Shown one piece after another: positions 11,830 to 23,523 of a stretch of DNA of 64,000 nucleotides. Origin of the DNA: Brassica napus (taxonomy: Eukaryota > Streptophyta > Magnoliopsida > Brassicales > Brassicaceae); assembly GCF_020379485.1 (NCBI RefSeq), contig NC_063436.1:11673389-11737388 (forward strand). The letters run 5' to 3'. The notes under the pieces were generated by a model. It saw only the letters and a program-made list of their open reading frames with translations, ran no database searches and was not told where the DNA came from. The stretch's first letter is position 1. Each line of letters starts with the position of its first letter. The position numbers and the translations under genes were made by a program.

Positions 11830-14470
11830 TTAACTACATTATTTCCATTACGTAAAATACCAATTTACCATCGATTCTTTTTTCAACATCAACATCAACA
11901 TCAGGATAGTAAGTAATAATCCGCACCTTGCACGTGATTATTAGTTTTGTTATTTTTTAATAAGAAGACATTAATCCGTTTAATCTGGATATCAGTTCGG
12001 TTTTAAGCTGTTTTTTAGTTTTTAATCTCCTAAAATATAACTATCATTTTAAAACAATATTTATTTGATTTGTTCGGTTAAAATGTTTGATGTTTGTTTT
12101 TTCCTGTGATAATAAAAAATTACTATTATTTATTTATTTTCATATTATGAATTTTAGATAGTCGTGATGTCGAACTAATGGTTTTATATTATAGTTTCTA
12201 AACATATAATAGTTAAAAATAGAAAAGAAAATTATCAAAACAAAACATTTTACTACAATTTGGTCGATAGTGAAAGAAGCATTAAAAAAAAATATTTTAA
12301 CTTCCAAAAAATTAGATATTTCAATTGTGGTAAATAGTTAGTTACTCATTACTTTGTTTGTTTTGTAGGTAATCATTAGATGTCCACTCAAACTGGTTGA
12401 GCTTATGCTAAACTGATGTAAAGTTGTGTCTTTTTGCAATACAAGTAGATGTTTAGTATGTATAGTAATGTTTTGAGCGCTGAGTTTCCAATTAAATATA
12501 TATATATGTAATCTTTTGGTTACAGGTGAAACTTAATATTATTTGAATTGATTTAATTTATGAAATTTTTGGATTTCATATGATATTTGATCTTGATTCC
12601 GGACAAACTACTTATTAAAAATATCTTGGGTTGGAAAATCTTGTGCTATGTTTATTAAAAAATGTATGATCAGATATTGAACTGAGGTGTGTGAATTTGT
12701 TTTAGAAACCTTATCTAATAAATGTATGTGGCAGTGGCATCTTCGATTTGATTTAGGTTTTAGTAGATGATCGATCGTTTGTTTTCATTTAATTGATGTA
12801 TGATTTGATCAAATCAACATTAGAAGCTTCATCGTTTGCCTTGCCGCATCTTCAACCAAATTGAATAGAGTTTGCCTCAGTTTACGCCGCCCGTGATGCA
12901 GAGCTCATGTGAACATTTATTTCGGCACGCAAAAAAATTGTTCAGAGATTAAAACCAACTCAGACACAATAATTCTTTACAAATTATATAATATGAAATA
13001 TCTTGAGAAGTAGTGTGAGGTGCGAGTCTTGTGACCATAGAAATATTCACCGGCCAATATGGGAAGTGGACCAACGTTAATGTTACGTGTTCCATACGGA
13101 CCATACTAAAGCAATACCATAAACTACATTAGCTATAGTTTAGCTTTGAACATTTTGAAAAATTAGTTTTGTCTCTATTAATTTGAGACAAGCCTCTCAA
13201 CAATTTCTTTAAAACAAGTTCTCTTTTCTGGTTCCCATAAATATTTTTGTTTATTTTCTTGTAGTGTATTCTTAAATTTTATAATTGTTTATGTGGCTTT
13301 TCTTTGCTCTACAATGAGCTCCTTCCTTTTTTCATAAATAATTTATAATTATTTTATAATATCGTTTACTTTTTATTTTATAATTTGCTTTACTTAAATT
13401 TTGTATGTTCTATATAAGGTTGAAATTATTATGTCCAAAAATAAATATTCAGTTAAATAAAATAGATATTTTATGTAATATTTTCATAATGTATATCAAC
13501 TAATTACATTCTTTTAATATTTAATATAAATGTCCCAAATATATTTATCATTTTTTTTATATATTTATCTTTTAAATCCATTCCCTAACATATGACCATA
13601 TTATGAATATATTTTTTGTTTCTAAAGACCATATTATGAATATCTCGTTTTACCGGCTCAAAATATCAAAAAACTTTGGTCCCTACGTAATATTTAAAAT
13701 TTGGATCATGTAAATTTTGTTTTTAATATTTTGGACCTTAAAGTACATCGATTTTTGTTAATTTTCAGAGTTTTTGGTGCAAATGTACTTCTCACCTATT
13801 AGATACGGCCTTTCTCAGTGATCACACCGACTAGTTAATCGGTTTAGTTCGACTTCAGATCTGATAACTCACTCTACTAATCTGAGTCATATAAAAAAAA
13901 TGCGAGTTATTCGGGGACAAAGCAGGCTGATGATTTGTTTGACATATAGTTTAAGTGCTCTTTTTTTTGCTTAACTCAGCAGTTCAAGTGTTCAACAACA
14001 TCATTTCGCTCTTTAGAAAAACAACATAATTTCTGCCACAAAATGATTATGGTTTTTTTAAAAGTATCCATAAGTTATAAAGCCACAAAAATATATGTAA
14101 TAAAGTAAAAGTAGTGTTCTTCACTGACATTTTTCTTTTTGTCATAGTATTTACACTTGCTGATTCCGGAAATAATATATTGTATTCTTTCCAATTAGTA
14201 ACAAATAATAATAAAATAAAGTAAAATACTTTTTTTGTTTGAACAACTAAATAAAGTAAAAATAAAAACAAACAAAAATAAATGAAATCAAAAGCTTGAT
14301 CTTATCGTAGGGATAACTGACAAAAAAGAAAAGAAACAAAATCCAAAATGAGCTGCAAAATCTTATCAGAAGTCAACATCGATGCCCTTCTAGATCTTTC
14401 TCAGCATTTACACTATTGCCTCCAAACGGCAACGTGCATCGTCGTTTGGGCCATAAGATAACCAAAACCC
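11830..14470. other. AT-rich intergenic DNA between CDC6 and GSTU
   Basis: No reading frame with recognisable similarity, no clear terminal repeats and no RNA gene were found. The stretch includes one short target-duplicated micro-insertion (13594-13643, listed separately) and several A/T homopolymer runs. The Arabidopsis genes between At2g29680 and the GSTU cluster are absent. Confidence 0.5.
13594..13643 (-). mobile_element. Micro-insertion with exact 17-bp flanking repeat
   Basis: The 17-mer gaccatattatgaatat occurs at 13594-13610 and again at 13627-13643. The 16 bases between them read attttttgtttctaaa, i.e. on the minus strand a few unique bases followed by an A-rich tail. This is the structure of a target-site duplication around an extremely 5'-truncated retroposon. 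Confidence 0.55.
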
Positions 14471-14476
14471 TAAGGC

Positions 14477-14484
14477 TATAAATA
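14477..14484 (+). promoter_or_regulatory. TATA box of the GSTU gene
   Basis: TATAAATA 73-80 bp upstream of the GSTU start codon, preceded by GC-richer promoter sequence; position fits a plant core promoter with a short leader. Confidence 0.6.
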
Positions 14485-14556
14485 AGGCTTAAAGTCACTA
14501 ACAGCAACACACACATTTCTAAGAGACAGATAAAAAGGAGTTAAAAAAATTAAGCA

Positions 14557-15308
14557 ATGGCGGAGAAAGAAGAAGTGAAGCTTCTGGGAATATGGGCGAG
14601 CCCTTTCAGCCGTCGGATCGAGATGGCTCTCAAACTCAAAGGGATACCGTACGATTACGTTGAAGAAATATTGGAGCACAAAAGCCCTTTGCTTCTTGCA
14701 CTCAACCCTATCCACAAGAAGGTCCCTGTTCTTGTCCACAATGGCAAAACCATTCTCGAGTCTCAAGTGATTCTTGAATACATCGATGAGACTTGGAAAC
14801 AGAATCCCATTCTCCCTCAGGATCCTTACGAGAGATCCAAGGCTCGATTCTTAGCTAAACTCGTCGATGAACAGGTACGTATATATATTCTTACTAATTG
14901 TTTGTTTATTTTATTTTTATTAATTGTTTTTAATCTTTATCTGTACTGTAGATCATCACTGCGGGTTTTGTATCAATGGCAAGAGCAGACGAGAAAGGAA
15001 GAGAGGCTTTGGCCGAGCAGACAAGAGAATTGATTATGAATCTGGAGAAGGAACTTGTCGGAAAAGATTTCTTCGGTGGTAAGAGTGTCGGGTTTTTGGA
15101 TTTGGTCGCCGGAAGTATGATTCCGTTTTGTTTGGAGAGAGGTTGGGAAGGAATTGGGTTGAAAGTGATTACAGAGGAGAAGTTTCCAGAATACAGCAGA
15201 TGGGTGAAGAACTTGGAGAAGGTTGAGGCTGTGAAAGACTGTATTCCTCCAAGAGAGAAACATGTTGAACACATGAATTATATGGGGGAAAGAATCAGAT
15301 CCGCTTAG
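14557..15308 (+). CDS. GSTU: Tau-class glutathione S-transferase
   Basis: Two exons, 14557-14874 and 14952-15308, encode 224 residues, the normal tau-class size; the single intron sits after DEQ, the conserved tau position. Tau GSTs conjugate glutathione to xenobiotics and endogenous electrophiles in the cytosol. Seen: the thioredoxin-fold N-terminus with the catalytic Ser in WASPFSRR (Ser15), the glutathione-binding [10 protein letters not shown] and [13 protein letters not shown] segments (residues about 50-80), and the all-helical C-terminal domain with [14 protein letters not shown]. The overall pattern and the terminal ERIRSA resemble the GSTU1-GSTU6 subgroup (At2g29440-At2g29490), closest by eye to GSTU3. 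Arabidopsis has seven tandem copies here; this window keeps one. Which Arabidopsis copy is its orthologue is uncertain. Confidence 0.93.
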
Positions 15309-15461
15309 AGGAAAAGTCATATTTGGTTCGGTGTTTCAATGTTTTAAGTTACTGTAATGTTTGAACCTTGTTTATCTGTTGTGTTTCTCAAAAAAGCTTG
15401 TCTTTGTTTTTTCTTTCTAATAAACAAAGTTATTTTATACAAATATGAGTGATTTAAGTTG

Positions 15462-15962
15462 GCTAAACAACTTTTGGTATTTAGCTGCTCTGTCGGAAGG
15501 TGAAACTTGAAAGACTAAAATAGCTTTTGCTCTCTGACTTTAAGGGGGTGATTGTAGGTATAGAAGAAGTTCTAGACAATCAAATCCAATCAAAGCGTTC
15601 GTTTCTTTAAAAGTTTTACAGCCAAAATATTTAAAAAAAGTTTAAGTCAAGAATTTTATTTTTGGAACAAAAAATATACTTTACAAAGTTAAACAACTTT
15701 TGGTAAAACAACAAAGTTAAACAACTTTTGGTATATAGCTAAACAACTGTTGGTATTTAGCTGCTCTGTTGGAAGGTGAAACTTGAAAGACTAAAAGAGC
15801 TTTTGCTCTCTGACTTTAAGGGGGTGATTGTAGGTATAGAAGTTCTAGACAATCAAATCCAATCAAAGCGTTCGTTTCTTTAAAAGTTCTACAGCCAAAT
15901 ATTTTTTTAAAAATTAAGTCAAGAACTTTATTTTTGGAACAAAAAATATACTTTACAAAGTT
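15462..15962. repeat. Tandem direct duplication downstream of GSTU
   Basis: Two copies of a roughly 230-bp unit, 15462-15691 and 15738-15962, share nearly all their sequence: gctaaacaac, tatttagctgctctgt, aaggtgaaacttgaaagact, taagggggtgattgtaggta, and a common end ttacaaagtta. Differences are a few substitutions and small indels (for example an extra GAA in copy 1). The unit lies just 3' of the GSTU gene. I do not recognise it as a known element. Confidence 0.8.
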
Positions 15963-16147
15963 ACATCAAAAGAATTTACAACAACTAAACTTGCAGATTA
16001 AATTTTACAGCCAAAAATATAAAATTAAACTGTTGAATGTTTATAATAGACATGCTGAAAAAAAAAAAACTAACGTGCATTGTTGGTGTTAAATTTATTC
16101 AACAAGTTGAAAAAAAAACTAGGATCAACAACAATTTTGTTGTTTTT

Positions 16148-16900
16148 ATTGATTGTTGATATTCAATAAAAACAACAAAATTGTTGAAAAAAAACTAGAG
16201 TTTCTCCGCAGCTAGACGATCATCAGTGTGCATGGATTCTATGGTATATCTGGAAAGGAAGGAATAATAAAGTTTTTAGTAACCTTGATATGGATCCTAG
16301 GGATACAATTAAACTAGCAGAAACAGAGTCCACACTATGGGCTGAAGCGCAAATAGTGAAGGAACAGAGAGGAGGGCCACATGCAGAGGGTTCGGCATTA
16401 CCGTTAATCCAAGGAAGATGGTGCTACACTGATGGTTCCTGGAAAGTTGATAGTGGTTTCTCCGGCCAGGGGTGGTTTAGTACTTTAGAAGGTTTTGAGG
16501 GATTGATGGGGGCAAGGAATGTTAGGGCTAGTCTATCTCCTCTACATGCGGAGATGGAAGCATTACTTTGGGCAATGGAGTGTATGAGGAACTTACGACA
16601 ATTTCAGGTTACATTTGCAACGGATTGTTCTCAATTGGTGAAGATGGTTTCGGAACCAGAAGAATGGCCAGCTTTTGCAAGTTATTTAGATGATGTTAAA
16701 GTCCTGAAAGAAAGTTTTTTCCGATCAGAGATTGTCCATGTGCCAAGAACGCAAAATACAAAGGCGGATAGCCTAGCACGTAGTGTCAGGAAGCAACTGT
16801 CTTTCGTCGTTCACATGGATAGACATCTCCCAGTTTGGTTCACAGAGTCTGTATGAGTCTGTTTATGCTGATGACAAAAAAAAAATTGATTGTTGATATT
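16148..16900 (+). mobile_element. 5'-truncated LINE with RNase H domain, 16-bp TSD
   Basis: The 16-mer attgattgttgatatt is present at 16148-16163 and, right after a poly(A) run, at 16885-16900, which defines a target-primed insertion of about 720 bp. The inside is the 3' end of a plant LINE: an open frame from about 16200 to 16856 begins DDHQCAWILWYIWKGRNNK and contains the RVT_3-type RNase H domain (CYTDGSWK first catalytic Asp; HAEMEALLWAME with the Glu; TDCSQLV second Asp; NTKADSLAR last Asp). Reverse transcriptase and ORF1 are missing. The open frame suggests a fairly recent insertion. Its unusual 5' junction is described in the findings. Confidence 0.85.
16290..16856 (+). pseudogene. LINE ORF2 fragment, RNase H (RVT_3) domain
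   Basis: Coding remainder of the truncated LINE: 188 residues from the first ATG, though the frame is open upstream to about 16200. The acidic RNase H residues are all present (Asp in YTDGSW, Glu in HAEMEA, Asp in TDCSQ, Asp in KADSLA), so the domain itself looks undamaged. Without the reverse transcriptase it cannot act as a retroelement polyprotein. It has no promoter of its own that I can see. Confidence 0.8.
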
Positions 16901-17589
16901 ATTAGATTTATATTCACCTTAATTATTTTAAATAATTTATTTCACAATAATTTATTTTTTATTGATTTATATCATTTTTTATGATCTACAAATAGAGATT
17001 AGTTTTATTATTTTATATGATTTAGACGCAAACAAACAAAAAATATTTTATCATTAGTTTTAGGTATTTTCAATCTGATTTTGTTTATATATCATAATAT
17101 TTCAACTTTAAATATATATTTAATTTTATAATTATTATTTTTAAATTTTTTTATCTTTTAAATTTTAATATTTAGTTATAAAATCAAACTAGAAAATATG
17201 AACTAAAAATAAATTGATAAGATATTGATTTTTTAAAGTATAAAATAATTATTGTATATTAAGTAGTATATGGAAAAGAAAAAAAGATAATGTGCAATGA
17301 TGAAAGTGAAAATTAAGGTATTAGAAAAAATTGAACAAATTACATACATAGTTTATGTGTAAGGTGTAGACAAAATGGATATTTGATGGAGCAATAGAAA
17401 TTTTGTTTTAGAATTGACCACGATGTCTACGGCGATCGAAGTCAACCGATTAATCTATGAGCTTCAGAAATACATATATTTATATTTCTTTTGATGGTCA
17501 ACAGGAATCGAATTATGGATTTACCGTTTTAAGATTATCTGCCATATCCCAATCTCGATTAGATTTAGGAACATTTGAAGATCACCGTT

Positions 17590-18088
17590 AACTTCAACAA
17601 AAAAGTTAACTTCAACAAAGATTATCTGAAGACGGCATTCTTCGGGTCTGCTTTTCGAACGACGGCATCGTCGCACAGTCACTTACATTCGTGCCGTCGG
17701 GGGTGCATCTGTCTGGTGTTTTTGGTAGGTCTGTGCTTTGATTCTTCGAGCCGGTCTGTAGTCTGTGTTGGGTTGGGTTTCATAAGCTGCAGGATCCGTA
17801 GCTTCTAGGTTTGAGGGCGCCTATTTCTCGACTCGCGGCAACTCTCTCCTGTCTCTGGCCACGACCCTTTCCAGCCTGCTTTGGTCTTTGCATGATCCGC
17901 TGCTTAGCTGGTTGCTAATCTAGCTTTCCCGCTACGGTTTCTTGTCAATGTCGTTTTTGTTGTGTTGTAGTTTAATTTTCGCATTCCGCTACTCGTTATC
18001 TTTGTAATCGCTGTCAAAAATTGAAAATTTGGTATAAAATTCTAACATTTTACCAAAAAAAAAGAAAAAAGAACTTCAACAAAAAAGT
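17590..18088 (+). mobile_element. 465-bp retroposon insertion with 17-bp TSD
   Basis: The 17-mer aacttcaacaaaaaagt flanks the unit exactly (17590-17606 and 18072-18088). The insert (17607-18071) is richer in GC than its surroundings and ends in a unique 3' tail, attctaacattttaccaaa, followed by an A-rich run. No long frame or RNA polymerase III boxes were recognised. It is most easily read as the 3' untranslated end of another LINE family, distinct from the one at 16164. The first bases of the insert repeat the local target (taacttcaac). Confidence 0.75.
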
Positions 18089-18686
18089 AGAAAAAAAAAA
18101 AGACTCAACGAGCTGTAAGTATGTGCTGTCATGCGTAAGGTGTAAACAAGATGATTATTTAATGGAGCTGCATAGATTTTATGGCTAACATTATTTCTGC
18201 TGATTCTCAAATCAATATGTAAGCAATGTACTTGTGCATTGACCGAGACATAACGAGGATCGAGATCAACTAACTTATTCGTTGTTCTCAGATTTCCTGG
18301 TAGGATCCAAATCGGGTAAAAAATCTAGACGTGCAACTAGGGTCAGGCCTAACTAGGGTGAAAGTCTCGAGTCAGAGCCAGCTCAGCTGTATAATTTATT
18401 GGACTTGGCTTAGAGGGTCATTGAGAAATTGAATTTACATACAGTTAGTGAATTTTAAGAATTGATAGATTTTAAAAGTTATGTGGAATATATGTACATT
18501 GATTTATAAAATTTGATCATAACTTTTTCAGATTGGTATAAATTTTCATGAATTTGTATGAGATTGTGTTTGGTTGGTGGTAGAAGCTTTGACTCCGTGA
18601 ACTATATTAATACATTTATCCCCTTTATAAATATAAAATTAGACTTTTCGGGGTAAACTCGTTTGTGCTATAAATTTTTTGGATTA

Positions 18687-19191
18687 GGGTCAACTAGGCC
18701 TACAACGGCTCCGCATATCATAAAAATTTAGGGTATTTGGATCCGTAAATTTAATATATGGATTTAGATCTGTGGTTTTCGAATATCTTTCAATGTAGTA
18801 TAATACCCATAGATATTTGGATCCAAATCCGGATCTGTAAAAATAAGCTAAAAATTATTTTTAGAAAATACTAAAATTCTAAAAAATAATACATAAATTA
18901 AATATTTATATAATTAAATATGTATAATATTAGAAAAAATTAAATATAATATTATAAGACTAATTTATGTATAAATATTAATATTTTTTAAAAAAATTTA
19001 ATATTTTTTAAAAAAATACAGATTTGGTTCCAAATATTTGGACTTAAAAATTAAGATACTCGGATCTGAATTTGGTTTTGACAAGTCCAATATTATACTA
19101 TATGGATTTGGATCTGGACATCTCGGATATCCTATTTTCAAAGCATAACCAAATCGGATCCCGGATAATAAGTCCCAGGCCTAGGGTCAAC
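18687..19191. mobile_element. Non-autonomous hAT element with perfect 8-bp TSD
   Basis: An insertion of 489 bp (18695-19183) begins TAGGCCTACAAC and ends, in reverse complement, TAGGCCTGGGAC. It is flanked on both sides by the identical octamer GGGTCAAC (18687-18694 and 19184-19191), diagnostic of hAT transposition. The interior is AT-rich with no transposase; subterminal regions are rich in GGATC/TCCGAAT-type words in both orientations, as in the related copy at 49349-49878. Confidence 0.85.
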
Positions 19192-19614
19192 TTCAAATTT
19201 TACATTTTAGTTTAGTAATATAATTATTACAATCACACACATTCTTGATATTTACATGTTGTTTCAATATTGTTTGATATAAACACTAGCAAAGCAAAAG
19301 TAAAAGATATGAATGTATATTATTTTTAATTATTACAAAGTCATTTTCCAAATTCAAAAAATATGTATTCTTTTTACATATAGAATATATATTTTCATTA
19401 AAATCCATGGGATGAAATGTGTAAATGCATAACATAATTTGTTTCTCTTATATATATATGATTATTTAAGTTCCGTTGAATTTGATTTGATTTTAATATT
19501 ATTTTGAAGCACACTTTTTATAGGAAAGAAGACTCAAGTAGGTTCAACCAAAATTAATTAGTTAATTTTATTTGTGGTCTCTAGCCTAAAGAAATTTTGA
19601 GTTTAATTTTGATT

Positions 19615-19660
19615 AAAATTTGGCTTTACATTTTTTTGATCAAAAAAATTTGGCTTTACA
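19615..19660 (-). mobile_element. Micro-insertion: 14 bases between exact 16-bp repeats
   Basis: aaaatttggctttaca occurs at 19615-19630 and 19645-19660. The 14 bases between are tttttttgatcaaa; on the minus strand this reads tttgatc followed by seven A, resembling the last bases and poly(A) tail of a retroposon transcript. No other sequence was inserted. Confidence 0.6.
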
Positions 19661-20748
19661 ATTTTCCAAATTTCAGTGTGTGTGTTTTGCCAAATTGCAA
19701 CATGTGTTCATTAGCTATCCAAAATGTTTTCGTCAATTTTATAAAACCTCAATATATATGTTAACTTATACCACATATTCCCCAACTCTGTTTTGTGCAC
19801 CATTTGAAATGCCACATCTTCAAAGATTGTCAATTCATATACTTAATGAAACAACTTCTAAACTAGTCTTTCTACAAAAACTATTATATGATTCAATGCA
19901 AAACGAATACTGACTAGCAGCAGACAACAATTCAACAAAGTTAACACCATTACATTACATTCAGTTCACAACATCACCAAACACGTATCATCACAAATGT
20001 GACTCGACGTGTGCAACCACACCCCCAATCAGTGAGATTAATGCACCGGTCGATGCTCTACTGTGATTACCCGCATACGTCCCTTTTGGCTCAACCAGCC
20101 AATCCGTCCACAGTCTCCCCAGTCAATTATACACCTAAACGGGCCATCACATCTCCACACCCTCCGGACCCTTACGAATCACAATCATCACATAGTCTCA
20201 TGTAGTCATGTTAAACAACCATAATTTTCATTAAACGGTTCACTTCGTCCAATTCTTATCCCAAAGTAATATCATCAATTAATCCATCACATTAACACAA
20301 AACATTCTGTTTTAATTCTTTAACAATGCAGACGCTTTTATGCATAATACAAACCGTGTGGTGTAGCTATTTAGTCAATGCATGTGTGTTCACTGACATC
20401 ACATCATAACTTTCTTTTTCAACTCTGGTTCTGTGTATTTTCCTATGGGGATGTTTATGGTTCATCAGAATCTTGGGGATAAAAGCTTAGATATTAAGCC
20501 CAATATAACGTATAGAAGGCCCATTAGGTCGATTTTAAAAACACAAATCAGTTCTGGTTAGGTAATAACGAAGAGTGATAATAAGAAGTTAAATAAAAAT
20601 GGACCAATCAAACTGAATCATCTGACAGCGCCGGTCGTCTCTTCTTGTCTCCTCTCTTTCTGGCGGCTCGAACGCCAAAGGCAAAGGAGCTTAATCTCCG
20701 TGCGTTACCATACCTTTACAGAGCCTCTCCTCTCCTCAGTAATCGGAG
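19661..20748. other. Spacer and promoter region of TOPP1
   Basis: No gene is recognised. The part nearest TOPP1 contains AGCCCAA and GGCCCATTAGG (20516-20526), site II-like words common in promoters of constitutive genes, and a transcribed-looking CT-rich leader from about 20635. Confidence 0.45.
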
Positions 20749-22426
20749 ATGGCGGATAAGCAGGCGCAGGAGCAGGAGCAGAAGCAGAAGCCAGCAATGG
20801 AACCGGCGGTTCTTGACGATATCATCCGCCGTTTGGTTGAGTTTCGGAACACGAGGCCTGGATCCGGGAAGCAAGTTCACCTCAGCGAAGGTGAAATCCG
20901 TCAGCTCTGTGCTGTCTCCAAAGAAATCTTTCTTCAACAACCTAATCTCCTCGAACTCGAAGCTCCCATCAAGATCTGCGGTCAGATTCTTTCTCCCTCT
21001 GCTCAAATAGTGTTTTTTTCTTGAAAAAGAGAATCTGTAAGTAGGTAACAGTTGGTCTGGTAGTAATTAGTTTGTCGGTTCGAGCATAAATGTTTTTTTA
21101 GACCTTTTGAGTGGCTCAAAAAAAAATTGATATTTTGAGTTAATAACCTATTAAATCAAGTGAATGGGTGGTAAAAGGTGGAATCTTTATACTACAAGTC
21201 TTAAATATGATTAAGAGTTTGGAGAGGTTCTTATGAATTTCAGATTCGTTTATAATAGTAGTACTAATAAGTTATGGGTTTATTAGAAGTCTTTTATAGT
21301 GCAAGACTTGAGTACTGTTAAGTGTTTTGACATGTTCTTGAGGTTTGATTCTTTAATATGATGACTCATTAAGTTATGGTTTGATTGATTGGTTCTCATG
21401 AAACATTTCCTGCAAATTTTTTGACCAAGTTCAATGCTGTTCATTCACCAATCTTGTATGGAGGTTGAATTGTTAGTCTACATCATTTAAATCTTCTTAG
21501 CCTTATGGGTTTTGGTTGCTCCTTGATATGCCATGTTTTCTTCTGGTTGTTTCTTAGATTTAATGGTTCGTTTTTTCTTAGTTTTTTTCTTTCTCTCGTT
21601 TTATACTTTCACAGGTGATATTCATGGGCAGTATTCAGATCTATTGAGGCTATTTGAGTATGGAGGCTTCCCTCCAGAAGCCAATTATTTGTTCTTAGGT
21701 GATTACGTCGACCGTGGCAAGCAAAGCTTGGAAACAATATGCCTTCTCTTAGCTTACAAAATCAAGTACCCTGAGAACTTCTTCTTGCTTAGAGGGAACC
21801 ATGAATCTGCTTCCATCAATCGTATCTACGGGTTCTATGACGAGTGCAAACGCAGGTTCAACGTCAGGCTCTGGAAGATATTCACCGATTGCTTTAACTG
21901 TCTTCCTGTGGCCGCTTTGATCGATGACAGGATACTATGTATGCATGGTGGGATCTCCCCAGAGTTGACGAGCTTGGACCAGATCAGGAACATTTCACGC
22001 CCGATGGATATCCCTGAATCAGGTTTGGTGTGTGATTTGCTTTGGTCGGATCCTAGTGGAGACGTCAAAGGATGGGGAGTGAATGATCGTGGTGTTTCAT
22101 ACACTTTTGGAGCTGACACTGTTGCAGAGTTCTTGCAAAAAAATGACATGGACCTTATCTGCCGTGCCCACCAGGTTTATTCTTTTATTTTTAACTCAAG
22201 TTTGTTTAGAAAAACTATCTGAGTGTTTTATAACTCTTGTGTATTTTAGGTTGTTGAAGATGGGTATGAGTTCTTTGCAGACAGACAGCTTGTTACTGTG
22301 TTTTCAGCTCCCAACTATTGTGGAGAGTTTGACAATGCTGGCGCAATGATGAGCATTGATGAGAGCTTAATGTGCTCGTTCCAAATACTTAAGCCGTCGG
22401 ATAAGAGATCATCACCATTTCTATAG
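20749..22426 (+). CDS. TOPP1: Protein phosphatase 1 catalytic subunit
   Basis: Three exons (20749-20980, 21615-22174, 22250-22426) encode 322 residues, typical for type-one protein phosphatases. The enzyme is a dinuclear-metal Ser/Thr phosphatase that acts with regulatory subunits in nucleus and cytosol. The metal- and phosphate-binding signatures are intact: GDIHG at 78-82, GDYVDRG at 106-112, RGNHE at 137-141, then [20 protein letters not shown] and the C-terminal [16 protein letters not shown]. The N-terminus has a Gln/Glu/Lys-rich stretch ([10 protein letters not shown]) before the conserved [10 protein letters not shown]. The order TOPP1 then SMO2 matches At2g29400 then At2g29390. Intron 1 is long (634 bp) and the first ATG of the frame is used. 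Confidence 0.95.
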
Positions 22427-23523
22427 CAGCAATCATCTAGTCACCTCCATGCTTCATATTAACAATACTCCAAAAGGTAAAAAAAACTTTTGTTCTTGTT
22501 ATAGTTGACACCACATGTGTGTTAGTATAAGACTTGTCTCTACATTTCTTGCTTTAAGGTGGTCTAGATAGTTCATCACCACATGTGTATTATCACATCA
22601 TCAAGGACAAAGAGTTTTATATGCATGCGGAGTGTTTTCTTTGTGGCTCAGCTTTTGATTATCTTTTTTGGTATTTGACAATTTGGTGCAGCTGTGTACA
22701 CTAGAAAGAGAGGATCTAGTGGCAGAAACAACTCAACTGTTACCTTGGTGGTTCTCCTGATGATAGAACATTTAAGCAAAAACACAGAGACGGTCTCCAA
22801 CAGAGTAAAGAACTCAGGTCTCTGCTGTAATTTTAGCTTCTATCTCCATGTTTGTCTAAAACGTGTATGTTTTGTCTTCTTTCTGAATAATCTTATTAGA
22901 TTCTCTCATTTGTACCCTCTTATTTATTTATGAAGCGCCAAGGCCAAAACTTTTCTAGAGTCCTAGTTGTCTTCACCACAGCTCGCAGATTCTTATGGGA
23001 TTACAATAACATTAAATTAAATCCGTTTTTGACTATTAAAACTAATCTGGTGGTGTGAATTGTCAAATGCAAGAACATAAGGTGCTTAAAGGAAAAAAAT
23101 ATGTGTAATTGAGGATTAACAGTGAAAATTAATGTGTGCACGTGTGATTGAGAGAAAGTTGGAACCAGAAACAACAACAAACACACATTATTTATGACTT
23201 AAGCCAAGCCGCCTAATCACATGATTACTAAGTTCTTTGTGACTGTAACTCGTCCTGATAGATCAGAGTACTTCTTCCTTCAACGTCTCCTTAACTTCCT
23301 TTTCTTCTCTCTTTTCTGAGTTCTTTGTTGCTGTGATGCGTGCTGATCAATCAGTATTTCTTCCTTGATTATTGAGTGACCTGACTGTCAATGAATGAGA
23401 AGTGTGTCAATATTTATACATTTTGCCATCATTTTGTGGAACTGATCACATTTTCTCTTTCTGATCTGTATTATATTTGGTTATCTCTTGCTTTGTCACT
23501 CATCTTTGTCTCTTAGATTGGAT
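22427..23523. other. TOPP1 3' region and spacer
   Basis: Contains the TOPP1 3' untranslated region (with a possible 3'-UTR intron, since ttggtgcag at about 22682 looks like an acceptor) and then sequence without recognisable features. Confidence 0.4.

Noticed and set aside
13539..13569. Direct repeat atatatttatc around a T run
   Set aside because: Only 11 bp and purely AT-rich; cannot be separated from chance in this composition.
19999..20205. 68-codon plus-strand frame upstream of TOPP1
   Set aside because: Pro/Ser/His-rich, unlike any known protein, no splice or promoter support; probably non-coding promoter-distal DNA.
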